From Amphritea pacifica (GTDB taxonomy: Bacteria > Pseudomonadota > Gammaproteobacteria > Pseudomonadales > Balneatricaceae), in contig NZ_JAFFZO010000010.1 of the NCBI RefSeq assembly GCF_016924145.1, positions 1-64,000 on the forward strand: a DNA stretch of 64,000 bases, read 5' to 3'. Positions 52,808-60,996 of this stretch are shown here, piece by piece. The first letter of the stretch is position 1; every line of letters starts with the position of its first letter. A program made the position numbers and the translations under genes. The notes under the pieces are model-generated. The model made no database searches, was not told the DNA's origin, and worked only from the letters and a program-made list of their open reading frames with translations.

Positions 52808-52953
52808 AGATATAGCATCTCAAAATGAAAATTAATAAAACAAGCCCACTAATTGAACCAAAATGCCTATAAAGTGCAAGCGTATAATTGCGTTTGTTTT
52901 GGCTGCAGGTAGAATCGTTTGAAGCACTGAAAATACAGGAAAGAGCCTTCAGT
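52808..52953. promoter_or_regulatory. divergent promoter region of the carrier-protein/ATP-grasp cluster
   Basis: A TATAAT -10 box occurs on the plus strand at 52883-52888, though without a good -35. Transcription from it would start after the TTG at 52888, supporting ATG 52954 as the ATP-grasp start. On the minus strand TTGGTT-18-TATTAA could serve the carrier gene (weak). The shared region suggests coordinated expression. Confidence 0.45.
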
Positions 52954-54024
52954 ATGAACCTTGGCATTCTTTACTTCAGGGATGAGCCACTACAAGTTAT
53001 TCCCGCGTTACGTCTACGGGCTTTAATTGCCGAAGCCAGATTACAAGGTGTCACTCTAACGCTCTTACAATCCGATTTCTTCGATTTAGACAGAGAACAG
53101 ATCAGCGCATATTGCTGGGAGGGCGAAAACAATTGGGTAACCCGCCTCATTCATATCCCTGAACTCGTTATTATTCAAGGAATGACTATTAGCCAGGAAC
53201 AAATCAGCCTGAGCAAGTGGTTGACTAAGAACAGAACGATTATCGCCGATAGCGGCTTGAATAAGGACAGACTATCTGAACTGGTTGCTGCATCAACTCT
53301 TAGTGAATATATAATTCCGACATTAACGATTGATAAAGCAAATCCTACAGAGTTTATAACGCGGTCTCTCAAGCACTGGGGAGGAGGCGTTATCAAAAGA
53401 GCGGACAGCAACCGCGGCATCGGCTTATTATTTATCTCTGAAAATGATGGCGTTTGGAAACTTGATTCTGAACGACAAAAACTTCAGGGTAGCCTTAGCG
53501 AGATTGTTTTGCACGCTAATAGAATGATAGCGGCCAGACTCAAGTACCGTGATTACATCATTCAGCCCTTTTTAAACTCCTCTGCTAAAGATGGCCGGCC
53601 TGTTGATATCAGAGCCCATGTACAAAAAAGGCGTGATGGAAACTGGGCGCTTACAAGGGCGTATGTACGGGTAGCTGAAGCGGGCTCTCTGCTACCCAAT
53701 TTCAGCAAAGGAGGCTATCAAGGAGAACTAATGCCCTTCCTCTTGCAGCATAACGCTCTTTGCGCTGAAAACATTAAGGAAGAGCTGATTTCAGTATCTA
53801 TAGCAATAGCAGAGTTACAAGACACGGTAGCTGCACTCCCTCTGTCAGAGCTTGGCCTGGACTTCTTATTGGATGAGAATAGTAAACTGTGGTTAGTAGA
53901 AACAAATGCCCTGCCGCAAAGTGCTTTGCATGAAATGGAACGAGCCAGACATACTATCGGTTATGCCATTCACCTTTATGAGAAACAGAATAATCAACCA
54001 GTGCAATTATCATCGGAAGTCTAA
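52954..54024 (+). CDS. ATP-grasp ligase, YheC/YheD-like
   Basis: A 356-residue ATP-grasp protein. The ATP-binding lysine and glycine-rich loop are in GGGVIKRADSNRGIGLLF (about 144-161). The YheC/YheD-like block is DIRAHVQKRRDGNWALTRAY with GSLLPNFSKGG (about 219-250), and the metal/ATP site is LGLDFLLDENSKLWLVETNA (about 299-318). ATP-grasp enzymes join a carboxylate to an amine or thiol through an acyl-phosphate. Its position next to a carrier protein and decarboxylase parallels BtrJ of butirosin synthesis, which loads glutamate on BtrI; that role is inferred. ATG 52954 has AGGA 13 bases upstream; a TTG 66 bases earlier is unlikely. Confidence 0.8.
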   Translation: MNLGILYFRDEPLQVIPALRLRALIAEARLQGVTLTLLQSDFFDLDREQISAYCWEGENNWVTRLIHIPELVIIQGMTISQEQISLSKWLTKNRTIIADSGLNKDRLSELVAASTLSEYIIPTLTIDKANPTEFITRSLKHWGGGVIKRADSNRGIGLLFISENDGVWKLDSERQKLQGSLSEIVLHANRMIAARLKYRDYIIQPFLNSSAKDGRPVDIRAHVQKRRDGNWALTRAYVRVAEAGSLLPNFSKGGYQGELMPFLLQHNALCAENIKEELISVSIAIAELQDTVAALPLSELGLDFLLDENSKLWLVETNALPQSALHEMERARHTIGYAIHLYEKQNNQPVQLSSEV

Positions 54025-54077
54025 GCGTTTTAACCGCAGCTGAAATATCAACAATGCTTCTTAAATTAGGATACCGA

Positions 54078-55034
54078 ATGCAGCAACCTCCAATTTTCTT
54101 AATTAGTTCTGGAAGATGTGGCTCAACGTTCTTTTCAGACTCCATCCATTCTCATCCAGAGATGCTTTCTGTATCGGAATTAATAGAGCCCGTTATGCCC
54201 GTCCCGTTTTTAGAAAACCAGAATAAAATCTCGGGGGCTGACTTTTTCACACTTCTGGCTGCGCCAACTATGGAAGAAAGAATCGATATCTGGCAGTCCG
54301 GCATTACCCGTGAATGTCTGTTCATGCCTCAGGAAAGAGATAAAGTATCACTTTTGCTTTGCTATGCTTTACCACTTTTATCACAACAACCAGACAAGTA
54401 CCTTAATAAATTAAGACAGATAGTTAGTGATTTTCCTGAGGCCTGTGCGACAGAACATTTCATTCGCTTTTGCGAATACCTGAAATCAGCTCATGACAAA
54501 ACCATCTGGATTGAGAGAAGTGGCGGCTCACTTGCCCATTGTGAAAGTATTTTACGGTGTTGGCCGAACGCCAAAATCATACATTTTTACCGTGATGGCA
54601 GAGACGTTGCGTGTTCTATGCGAGCACACCCCATTTTCAGGATGTTTGTGATGAAACGACTAGGCAAAGACTGGAGGGAGAATGAAACCCCCGACATTAC
54701 AGAGTTTGGCAAGCTCTGGTCCGAATGGGTATGCAATGCGATACCCGCCCTTAGAGAACCGAATGCGCGCGTACTTAACCTGAGTTATGAAGAGATGATG
54801 TCCTCTCCAGACAACGCTCTTGAATCATTTCTGCGCTTTGTCTTCGACAAAGAACTGCTTAATGAGCAGGATTTACAGTGGATAAATCAGGTAAAAAAAG
54901 AGATCTCACCGGCAAAGAGTCATTTTCATGCGCTCAATGAAAAAGATAAAGCAAGGTTAACGCTAGCTTGTCAGCCTGGACTAGAAGAGTTGGGCTACTT
55001 AAACAGCAGCTCACCGATATTAACCAACGCCTAA
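54078..55034 (+). CDS. sulfotransferase family protein in the biosynthetic cluster
   Basis: A 318-residue PAPS-dependent sulfotransferase: 5'-phosphosulfate loop FLISSGRCGSTFFSDSI near residues 6-22 and 3'-phosphate motif IIHFYRDGRDVACSM near 166-180. It is not close to the sulfotransferase at 0.2-0.9 kb. The start is probably ATG 54078 (MQQPPIFLI) with AGGA nine bases upstream; an in-frame ATG eight codons earlier exists. It lies 53 bp after the ATP-grasp gene and 17 bp before the decarboxylase, so it is part of the same operon and may sulfate the product or an intermediate. Confidence 0.8.
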   Translation: MQQPPIFLISSGRCGSTFFSDSIHSHPEMLSVSELIEPVMPVPFLENQNKISGADFFTLLAAPTMEERIDIWQSGITRECLFMPQERDKVSLLLCYALPLLSQQPDKYLNKLRQIVSDFPEACATEHFIRFCEYLKSAHDKTIWIERSGGSLAHCESILRCWPNAKIIHFYRDGRDVACSMRAHPIFRMFVMKRLGKDWRENETPDITEFGKLWSEWVCNAIPALREPNARVLNLSYEEMMSSPDNALESFLRFVFDKELLNEQDLQWINQVKKEISPAKSHFHALNEKDKARLTLACQPGLEELGYLNSSSPILTNA

Positions 55035-55051
55035 AACAGGGTAACCATAAT

Positions 55052-56563
55052 ATGTCTGACGCTACAACTACTTACCTTGATGCCCAAATGGACAAACATC
55101 AAGCGCTGATAAATGACCTGCTGGCAACCTTTGGCCAGCCCCTGCATATTTTCTTTGTTGAAGAGATGGCCCGACAGGTAAGCCAGTACCAGGCAATATC
55201 AAACAAGCTGTATCCTCCCTTACAGATAGCGTTTGCAGTTAAATCAAATCCATGCAGAGGTGCACTCCGCGCAGCATCGACTCTCGGTTTGGGAGCAGAT
55301 TGTGCGTCAGAATATGAACTCCAGGCTGCATTACAGGAAGGGATTACAGGTAACCTGATTACTTGTAATGGCAATGCAAAAACCAATTTTTATCTTGAGT
55401 TAGCTGTTGAAAATGATGCCTTAATAGTGGTGGACAACGCTGATGAGCTAGATGCATTACGCAGGGTTTGCCAGGAGCACCATAAGAGAGCAAATATATT
55501 ATTGCGTTTTAGCGGTATGCCACTGGCGGGCTTTACAGCCGATGATCAATCTACTGCCGCAGACTGGACAAAGTTTGGCTTTCATATTGATGAGGCTGAG
55601 GCTCTGTTCAAGCTGGTAGACAAGTCAGATGAACTGCGTTTCCTAGGAATCAGCGCCCACATTGGTACGCAGTTATGCAAGCCCGAGGTGTTCACACGGT
55701 TATTCGAATGTTTATTTGCACTGATCAGCATAGCGAACAGAAACCAGCTGGATGTGTCTATGATCAACATTGGCGGAGGGTTTCCTGCTCAGTTTATCGA
55801 TGCAGATAACGCGCAACAATTCCAGGACAGGCTTTATAAACAGATAATCAATAACGTGAACAGTACTACTGACGTTACCTGGAATGGTTTAGGTTATGGT
55901 TTTGAATATCTTCGCTTAGCATCGACAACCAGCCGTGAACAGAAATGGCAGGGCAAAGCATATTGGACCGACTATCCCGGTGCCGCAATGCTAAACCATG
56001 TATTACAGACCCCAATGAGTAACGGAGTCAGTCCTCTTGAAACGTTAAACAATCTTGGGACACCCAGACTGATTGTCGAACCCGGACGCTCTATGATGGC
56101 TCCATCAGGAATCACTGTTTGCGAAGTAATGGGAACAAAATCAGTGATGAACCACGACCTGGTTATGCTAGACCTGGGCATAAACAATCACAGCACCAAT
56201 CTGATTGCACCGGATATGTTTCCAGCTCAAGTCATTCCGCCAAGACCCGGTGATAGCGAACGAGAAGTATTTCTTGCAGGAAGGTTATGCTTTACTGGCG
56301 ATATGATTAGCAAAAATAAAGTGACGCTTAACAGATTGCCTGAACGCGGAGACGCCTTGGTGATCTATCATACCGGAGGGTATAGCGCCGACCACTTTGC
56401 CTCTCATAGCTGCGGTTATCCCAAACCGGCAAAAGTCGCAATATTACAAAACGGGGCAGTTGAAATCTGGCGCGAAAAAGAAAGTTTCGTCGATGTATTT
56501 GGTACGCCAGACACTTCACTGTCAGTCCGCGAATATACAACCAAGAATCACGTTAGCCTATGA
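55052..56563 (+). CDS. fold-III PLP-dependent decarboxylase
   Basis: A 503-residue member of the Orn/DAP/Arg decarboxylase group 2 family. The PLP lysine is in FAVKSNPCRG (about residue 64). Other family motifs are GLGADCASEYEL, AHIGTQ (about 203), MINIGGGFP (about 240), EPGRSMM (about 342), CFTGDM (catalytic-type Cys about 413) and GGYSADHF (about 443). It is longer than DAP or ornithine decarboxylases because of an insertion between GGGFP and EPGR. Neighbouring carrier protein and ATP-grasp genes suggest that the substrate may be carrier-bound, as for BtrK (inference). Start ATG 55052 has AGGG upstream; the TTG at 54968 is unlikely. The stop overlaps the next ATG. Confidence 0.85.
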   Translation: MSDATTTYLDAQMDKHQALINDLLATFGQPLHIFFVEEMARQVSQYQAISNKLYPPLQIAFAVKSNPCRGALRAASTLGLGADCASEYELQAALQEGITGNLITCNGNAKTNFYLELAVENDALIVVDNADELDALRRVCQEHHKRANILLRFSGMPLAGFTADDQSTAADWTKFGFHIDEAEALFKLVDKSDELRFLGISAHIGTQLCKPEVFTRLFECLFALISIANRNQLDVSMINIGGGFPAQFIDADNAQQFQDRLYKQIINNVNSTTDVTWNGLGYGFEYLRLASTTSREQKWQGKAYWTDYPGAAMLNHVLQTPMSNGVSPLETLNNLGTPRLIVEPGRSMMAPSGITVCEVMGTKSVMNHDLVMLDLGINNHSTNLIAPDMFPAQVIPPRPGDSEREVFLAGRLCFTGDMISKNKVTLNRLPERGDALVIYHTGGYSADHFASHSCGYPKPAKVAILQNGAVEIWREKESFVDVFGTPDTSLSVREYTTKNHVSL

Positions 56564-57621
56564 ATCATCTGAATAAAAAGCTTGCGCTACTTGAAGCTGA
56601 TCCTCATGCCTACTTTATAGCTCTTGCCCTCGAAGATCGCTCAATTGAATGGCACATCAATACCACTAACACCGATAGTGAACCATTACATTGGTTGTGT
56701 TTCAAGATAAACGGGCAGGATCTTGTATATAGAAAAAGCATATTCTTTGAGCCGGGAAAAGGCCGCTGGAATGATACCGGTAAAAAGATCAACCAGCAGG
56801 CGCAACTTATTGTTGCCGATAAGCATGCAACGAAAACACTCCTCAGAAAACAGGGTATTAATACACCGAGGGGAGAGAAATTCCGCCGCAGAGATCTACA
56901 AAAAGCTCTCAGTTATTACAAACAATTATCAGGGCTGATCTGTGTAAAACCCAATAGTGGTAACAGAGGTCGCTGCGTGACTTCCGCTATCTCAAGTTAC
57001 GAACGATATGAACAGGCAATACATGCCGTAGCGGACGAATTTGTTCACATTGTTGCAGAGGAACACGTTGAAGGTGAGCACTTTCGCTTTTTCTATGTTG
57101 AGCCAGAGGTTATTGGAGTTAGGCGGGGTGTCCCTTTAAGTGTTGTCGGTGATGGGCAATGTACAATTGCTGAATTGCTTGAGCAAAAGAATAAAGAACG
57201 ACGCAAAAGAGCACTGATCACTCATCCTGAAGTTGCCATAGACAACAAGATAATCGAATACCTCAAAGCACAGAATCTGACAATCGAATCAGTACTACCA
57301 TCCGGCGAACGAGTCTTTTTACGCTCTTCCGCTGGATACCCTGAGGGAGCAGACACGATCTTACTGGATAAAGATGAGGTTCACCCTGATTATTTAAATA
57401 TTGTAGCCAGGGCCTGCCAGTCAGTGCCTGGATTACATTTCTCGGGGGTGGATATTGTGATAAGAGATGTCACTCAGCCAGCAACAGATAATAATTATTG
57501 GATTCTTGAACTCAACTCCGATCCGGCTTTCATCCCATTCTACTATCCCTGGAAAGGCAAAGTCGTTGATGTGGCGGGCTTGACCATCGATATGATGATT
57601 GAACGATTTCCGTTCAGATAA
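56560..57621 (+). CDS. ATP-grasp peptide ligase, cyanophycin-synthetase-like (copy A)
   Basis: A 353-residue ATP-grasp ligase. Motifs: LIVADKHATKTLLRKQGI (about 82-99), RGEKFRRRDLQ, the ATP-binding lysine in ICVKPNSGNRG (about 127-137), EEHVEGEHFRFFYVEP (about 166-181), VVGDGQCTIAELL (about 194) and the metal site ILELNSDPAF (about 314). This resembles the ATP-grasp domain of cyanophycin synthetase and GshAB, but the Mur-ligase domain of cyanophycin synthetase is absent. It should form an amide with an amino acid or short peptide. It is coupled to the decarboxylase by an ATGA overlap and followed by a close paralogue. Confidence 0.82.
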   Translation: MNHLNKKLALLEADPHAYFIALALEDRSIEWHINTTNTDSEPLHWLCFKINGQDLVYRKSIFFEPGKGRWNDTGKKINQQAQLIVADKHATKTLLRKQGINTPRGEKFRRRDLQKALSYYKQLSGLICVKPNSGNRGRCVTSAISSYERYEQAIHAVADEFVHIVAEEHVEGEHFRFFYVEPEVIGVRRGVPLSVVGDGQCTIAELLEQKNKERRKRALITHPEVAIDNKIIEYLKAQNLTIESVLPSGERVFLRSSAGYPEGADTILLDKDEVHPDYLNIVARACQSVPGLHFSGVDIVIRDVTQPATDNNYWILELNSDPAFIPFYYPWKGKVVDVAGLTIDMMIERFPFR

Positions 57622-57672
57622 ATTATTCTTACAGAACAGGCTCACATAAATACTTACCACTGGAATAAGCAA

Positions 57673-58737
57673 ATGCGCATTGCACCAGACGAGCTGAATA
57701 AATTAGATCAACATGCTGAATCTCTGGCCCGTTCATTATACAACAACGGGATTGATTTTGAGATTAAGACGGTCGTAATAAGGCAAAACGATTCTAAACA
57801 AGCCCATTGGGTACGCTTTAAGGTTAATGGACACGCTTTTCTCTACAAAAGTGGAGTCTTGCTCGATTCAGACAAAGGCAGCCAGAGGACTTTGGGAAGA
57901 AATATTAATTACCTCTCATCACTTTTAGTCGCAGATAAGCATTTAACCAAGGAACATCTAAGAGCGAATAATATTAATGTTCCAAGGGGTGAAAAATTTC
58001 GCCGCAGAAACCTGAAACAAGCACTGGATTATTTTGAACAAAGAGCATACCCCTTATGTGTTAAGCCAAACAACGGGCGCATGGGGCATTGCGTAACATC
58101 CTCAATTGTATCTTTTGAGCAGTATAAGCGCGCCTTGGACTATGTTGCCGAGAATTACGTCAATATTGTTATTGAGGAGCATGTTGAAGGTGAACATTTC
58201 CGTTTTTTTTACGTTGAACCCAACGTTATAGCGATCAGACAGGGGATACCGCTGAGTGTCGTTGGTGATGGCCACAGATCCATAAGCACCCTATTAGACG
58301 AGAAGAATCAACAACGGCGTAAGCGCAATCTGGTCACCCACCCTACTGTTGAAATTGATAGTCATATCAATCACTTTCTTGAAGCACAAGGCTATAGTCC
58401 ATCATCTGTACCTGCGAAAAACAGCCGGGTATTCTTACGCTCATCTGCGGGTCATTCAGAAGCAGCTGATACCATCTTAATTGCCCCAGAAGAGATACAC
58501 CCTGATTACCTGGAAATTGTTGCTAAAGCCTGCAAATCAGTACCTGGACTTTACTACTCTGGGGTCGATATTGTCATTAAAGATAAAAGCCAGCCGGCCT
58601 CTGATGATAATTACTGGCTTATTGAGTTAAATGCCAATCCAGGCTTATCACCCTATTATTATCCATGGGTAGGGGATAAGGTAGATGTATGCAAAAACTT
58701 AATAAATTTGATTTCACAGAAGTACCCGTTTAGCTAA
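57673..58737 (+). CDS. ATP-grasp peptide ligase, cyanophycin-synthetase-like (copy B)
   Basis: A 354-residue tandem paralogue of the preceding gene, alike from end to end: LLVADKHLTKEHLRANNI, RGEKFRRRNLK, LCVKPNNGRMGHCVTSSI, EEHVEGEHFRFFYVEP, SVVGDGHRSISTLL, LRSSAG and IELNANPGLSPYYYPW are all in register. Both copies keep their ATP and metal ligands, so both are probably active. Differences cluster in the N-terminal ~80 residues and in the segment around residues 205-260, which may set substrate choice. Two ligases suggest two successive amino-acid additions (inference). Confidence 0.82.
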   Translation: MRIAPDELNKLDQHAESLARSLYNNGIDFEIKTVVIRQNDSKQAHWVRFKVNGHAFLYKSGVLLDSDKGSQRTLGRNINYLSSLLVADKHLTKEHLRANNINVPRGEKFRRRNLKQALDYFEQRAYPLCVKPNNGRMGHCVTSSIVSFEQYKRALDYVAENYVNIVIEEHVEGEHFRFFYVEPNVIAIRQGIPLSVVGDGHRSISTLLDEKNQQRRKRNLVTHPTVEIDSHINHFLEAQGYSPSSVPAKNSRVFLRSSAGHSEAADTILIAPEEIHPDYLEIVAKACKSVPGLYYSGVDIVIKDKSQPASDDNYWLIELNANPGLSPYYYPWVGDKVDVCKNLINLISQKYPFS

Positions 58738-58772
58738 TAAATCGAACAGCTTACATATACCAGAAAGACATA

Positions 58773-59525
58773 ATGCAGATTAAAAAACTAAATGCTTATA
58801 CGCGCTGGGGCTATATACCTGAATCAGTTATCATACCCTCTCTCAACGACAAGGAGCGCCATCAATTCGATATTGGTATCGAAAACCTTCTTTGCGAGCG
58901 GGAAAAAGTCGAAAAATTTGCAGATGGTACTTACGACGAACTCTTGTTATTCAGTAAAACCCCAGGGGAAAACACTATTTTCTGGTGTTTTAACAATTGG
59001 TCTGAGCCCCTACTACTAAATAGACAACTTCCTGAAACCATATCACTTTGCGCTGGGACATCTGCGCATTTATTGACTCAAAAATGGTGGTTTAAAACCC
59101 GATTTCATGAGCACTTAGTCGGTCGTTATTTAAACACGCTGGAACAGATACAATTAATTCACAGTGATATGATTATCGGAGGTAACTGCCAGGGGGCACC
59201 AATTGCTGAGTCGCTGGCGATACGCATAAAAGAAAAGACAGGGTACGAGCCCCTGCTGATCACTCTAGACTATGTACCCCGTAAACAATACGACGGGCCT
59301 ATGTTTATGATGTTCGGTGAAGATAGTACTTTCAATCCATTTAATTGCGAAATTGAACCTTTACCTATTTTTCAGAAAAGAAAAGGCGATTGGGGTATTG
59401 GGATACTTAACGCAATGCATGGCCAATATTTTCGCGAACCGACCCTGTTTGAGTTACGGGATTACATTCTTACTGCAACAGGCAAGTTTCTTACTCGAAG
59501 CAGATTTGAACACAGTTTTTTCTAA
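58773..59525 (+). CDS. thioesterase-like alpha/beta hydrolase with Cys nucleophile
   Basis: A 250-residue protein with a nucleophile elbow IIGGNCQGAPIAESLA: the motif is G-N-C-Q-G, so a Cys (about residue 139) replaces the usual Ser of type II/TE-domain thioesterases. Near the C-terminus AMHGQYFREPTLFELRDYI parallels the catalytic-His segment of non-ribosomal peptide thioesterases (HF-x-M-x-x-P). The N-terminal ~90 residues match nothing I know. It ends the operon and is the likely step that frees the product from the carrier protein by hydrolysis, cyclisation or transfer (inference). Confidence 0.7.
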   Translation: MQIKKLNAYTRWGYIPESVIIPSLNDKERHQFDIGIENLLCEREKVEKFADGTYDELLLFSKTPGENTIFWCFNNWSEPLLLNRQLPETISLCAGTSAHLLTQKWWFKTRFHEHLVGRYLNTLEQIQLIHSDMIIGGNCQGAPIAESLAIRIKEKTGYEPLLITLDYVPRKQYDGPMFMMFGEDSTFNPFNCEIEPLPIFQKRKGDWGIGILNAMHGQYFREPTLFELRDYILTATGKFLTRSRFEHSFF

Positions 59526-59721
59526 TTTATTCTGCTTTCAGACTTCCAGGGACTTGTATCAAATCAGCAAACACGCCGCTATCTGACAACTTGCTGATTG
59601 GATGCCGGCAACTCGTATCCATTTATAACCTTAACTCCGACATCTAACCCACTGCGACAATCTGCCACATTCATGACTTAAGGCGCTTGGTTATAATTCT
59701 GCTTTCTGCCAAGCTAGCGCT

Positions 59722-60996
59722 ATGAACTACACCAGCAACACCCGCCATCAGCTATTGCAGCTCAGTTATATCCGTACGGTCACTATTTTCGGCCAGAGCG
59801 GGTTGTTGCTGTACCTGTTTTTTGGCCTGCATGTCACACTTAATTTCTGGCTGATCGCGTTTGCGCTGCTGGCGATGGCGTTGCTTAACCTGTTATCACT
59901 CCTGCGGCTGCGCTCCCCCATGCCCCTGACACAGCTGGAGTTTTTCTTTCAGCTGGTTGCAGACATCGCGTTTTATGTCTGCTTGTTATATCAGATGGGT
60001 GGCGTGGGCAACCCCTTCTCCGCACTGCTGCTGATCCCCCTGATTATCAGCGCAACCTCACTGCCGCGACAATACACCTGGCTGACTGCACTGATGGTGA
60101 CCATCAGCTACTCTCTGCTGATGCGCTTTTTTATCCCCATCAACCTGCCGGATACGGGGCATCAGCATCAGGCCGATGCACTGTTGAATCTGCACCTTGC
60201 CGGGATGTGGGTTAACTTTATTCTCACGGCAATTCTGATCACCTGGTTTGTTGTGAATATCCGCGAGAATCTGCAGCGTCAGGAGCTGAGCCTGAATCGT
60301 GCGAGAGAATCCAACCTGCGCAATCAGCAGTTGCTCTCTCTGGCCACCATGGCCGCCGGTACAGCCCATGAGATGGGAACACCGCTGGCCACCATGCGGG
60401 TCCTGCTGCATGAGATTAAACTTGATCACAGTGGAGATCAGGAACTGCTGGAGGATATTGAGATCCTGCAGGCTCAGGTGGAAAACTGTTCCGATCGTCT
60501 GAAACACCTGGCGGAATCAGTCAGGCAGGAGCAGCAGGAGTCCCGCGCACTGCCTGCCGCACAATTTTTCGCTGAAATTCTGGACCGCTGGTTGCTGATG
60601 CGCCCCACTGCACGCTTTAATCCCCCGGTGATCAACGTCAGTGGTAATCCGGTCATACTCAGCTCTATCCCTCTGCAACAGGCGTTTATTAATCTGTTGA
60701 ATAATGCTGCTGATGCATCGGATAAGCCGCTGCAGATCGAGGTATCGTCTGATTCACAACAGATACTCTTTACTATTCTGGATCAGGGGCCGGGGATACC
60801 TCTGGAGCAGGCGGAACAACTGGGCAGCCCGTTTATCACCACCAAAGGTAAAGGGCTGGGCATAGGACTGTTTCTGACTGCCAGCGCACTGGACAGCTAT
60901 GGCGGAGAGGTCCGGCTGTTTAATCACCCAGAAGGGGGGACACTGACCGAAGTTAAACTACCGGTCATTAAAGAGGGGCATAACAATGGATACTAA
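59722..60996 (+). CDS. regB: redox-responsive sensor histidine kinase, RegB/PrrB/RoxS type
   Basis: A 424-residue membrane kinase. About six transmembrane helices fill residues 20-180, with the quinone-binding heptapeptide GGVGNPF (93-99; family consensus GGxxNPF). The H-box is TAHEMGTPLATM (His about 216), and the RegB redox cysteine is matched by QVENCSDRL (about 256). N and G boxes follow (NLLNNAADAS, DQGPGIP, KGLGIGL). RegB senses the quinone pool and redox state and phosphorylates RegA, controlling respiration and energy genes. It overlaps the regulator gene by 11 bp. Confidence 0.93.
   Translation: MNYTSNTRHQLLQLSYIRTVTIFGQSGLLLYLFFGLHVTLNFWLIAFALLAMALLNLLSLLRLRSPMPLTQLEFFFQLVADIAFYVCLLYQMGGVGNPFSALLLIPLIISATSLPRQYTWLTALMVTISYSLLMRFFIPINLPDTGHQHQADALLNLHLAGMWVNFILTAILITWFVVNIRENLQRQELSLNRARESNLRNQQLLSLATMAAGTAHEMGTPLATMRVLLHEIKLDHSGDQELLEDIEILQAQVENCSDRLKHLAESVRQEQQESRALPAAQFFAEILDRWLLMRPTARFNPPVINVSGNPVILSSIPLQQAFINLLNNAADASDKPLQIEVSSDSQQILFTILDQGPGIPLEQAEQLGSPFITTKGKGLGIGLFLTASALDSYGGEVRLFNHPEGGTLTEVKLPVIKEGHNNGY

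Noticed and set aside
55052-56563. lysA (diaminopimelate decarboxylase)
   Set aside because: The family is right, but the length, insertion and neighbours (carrier protein, ATP-grasp ligases, sulfotransferase) do not fit a lysine gene; dapF or similar genes are absent.
56560-58737. Cyanophycin synthetase
   Set aside because: Each protein is about 350 aa and lacks the Mur-ligase-like domain and full length (~870 aa) of CphA.
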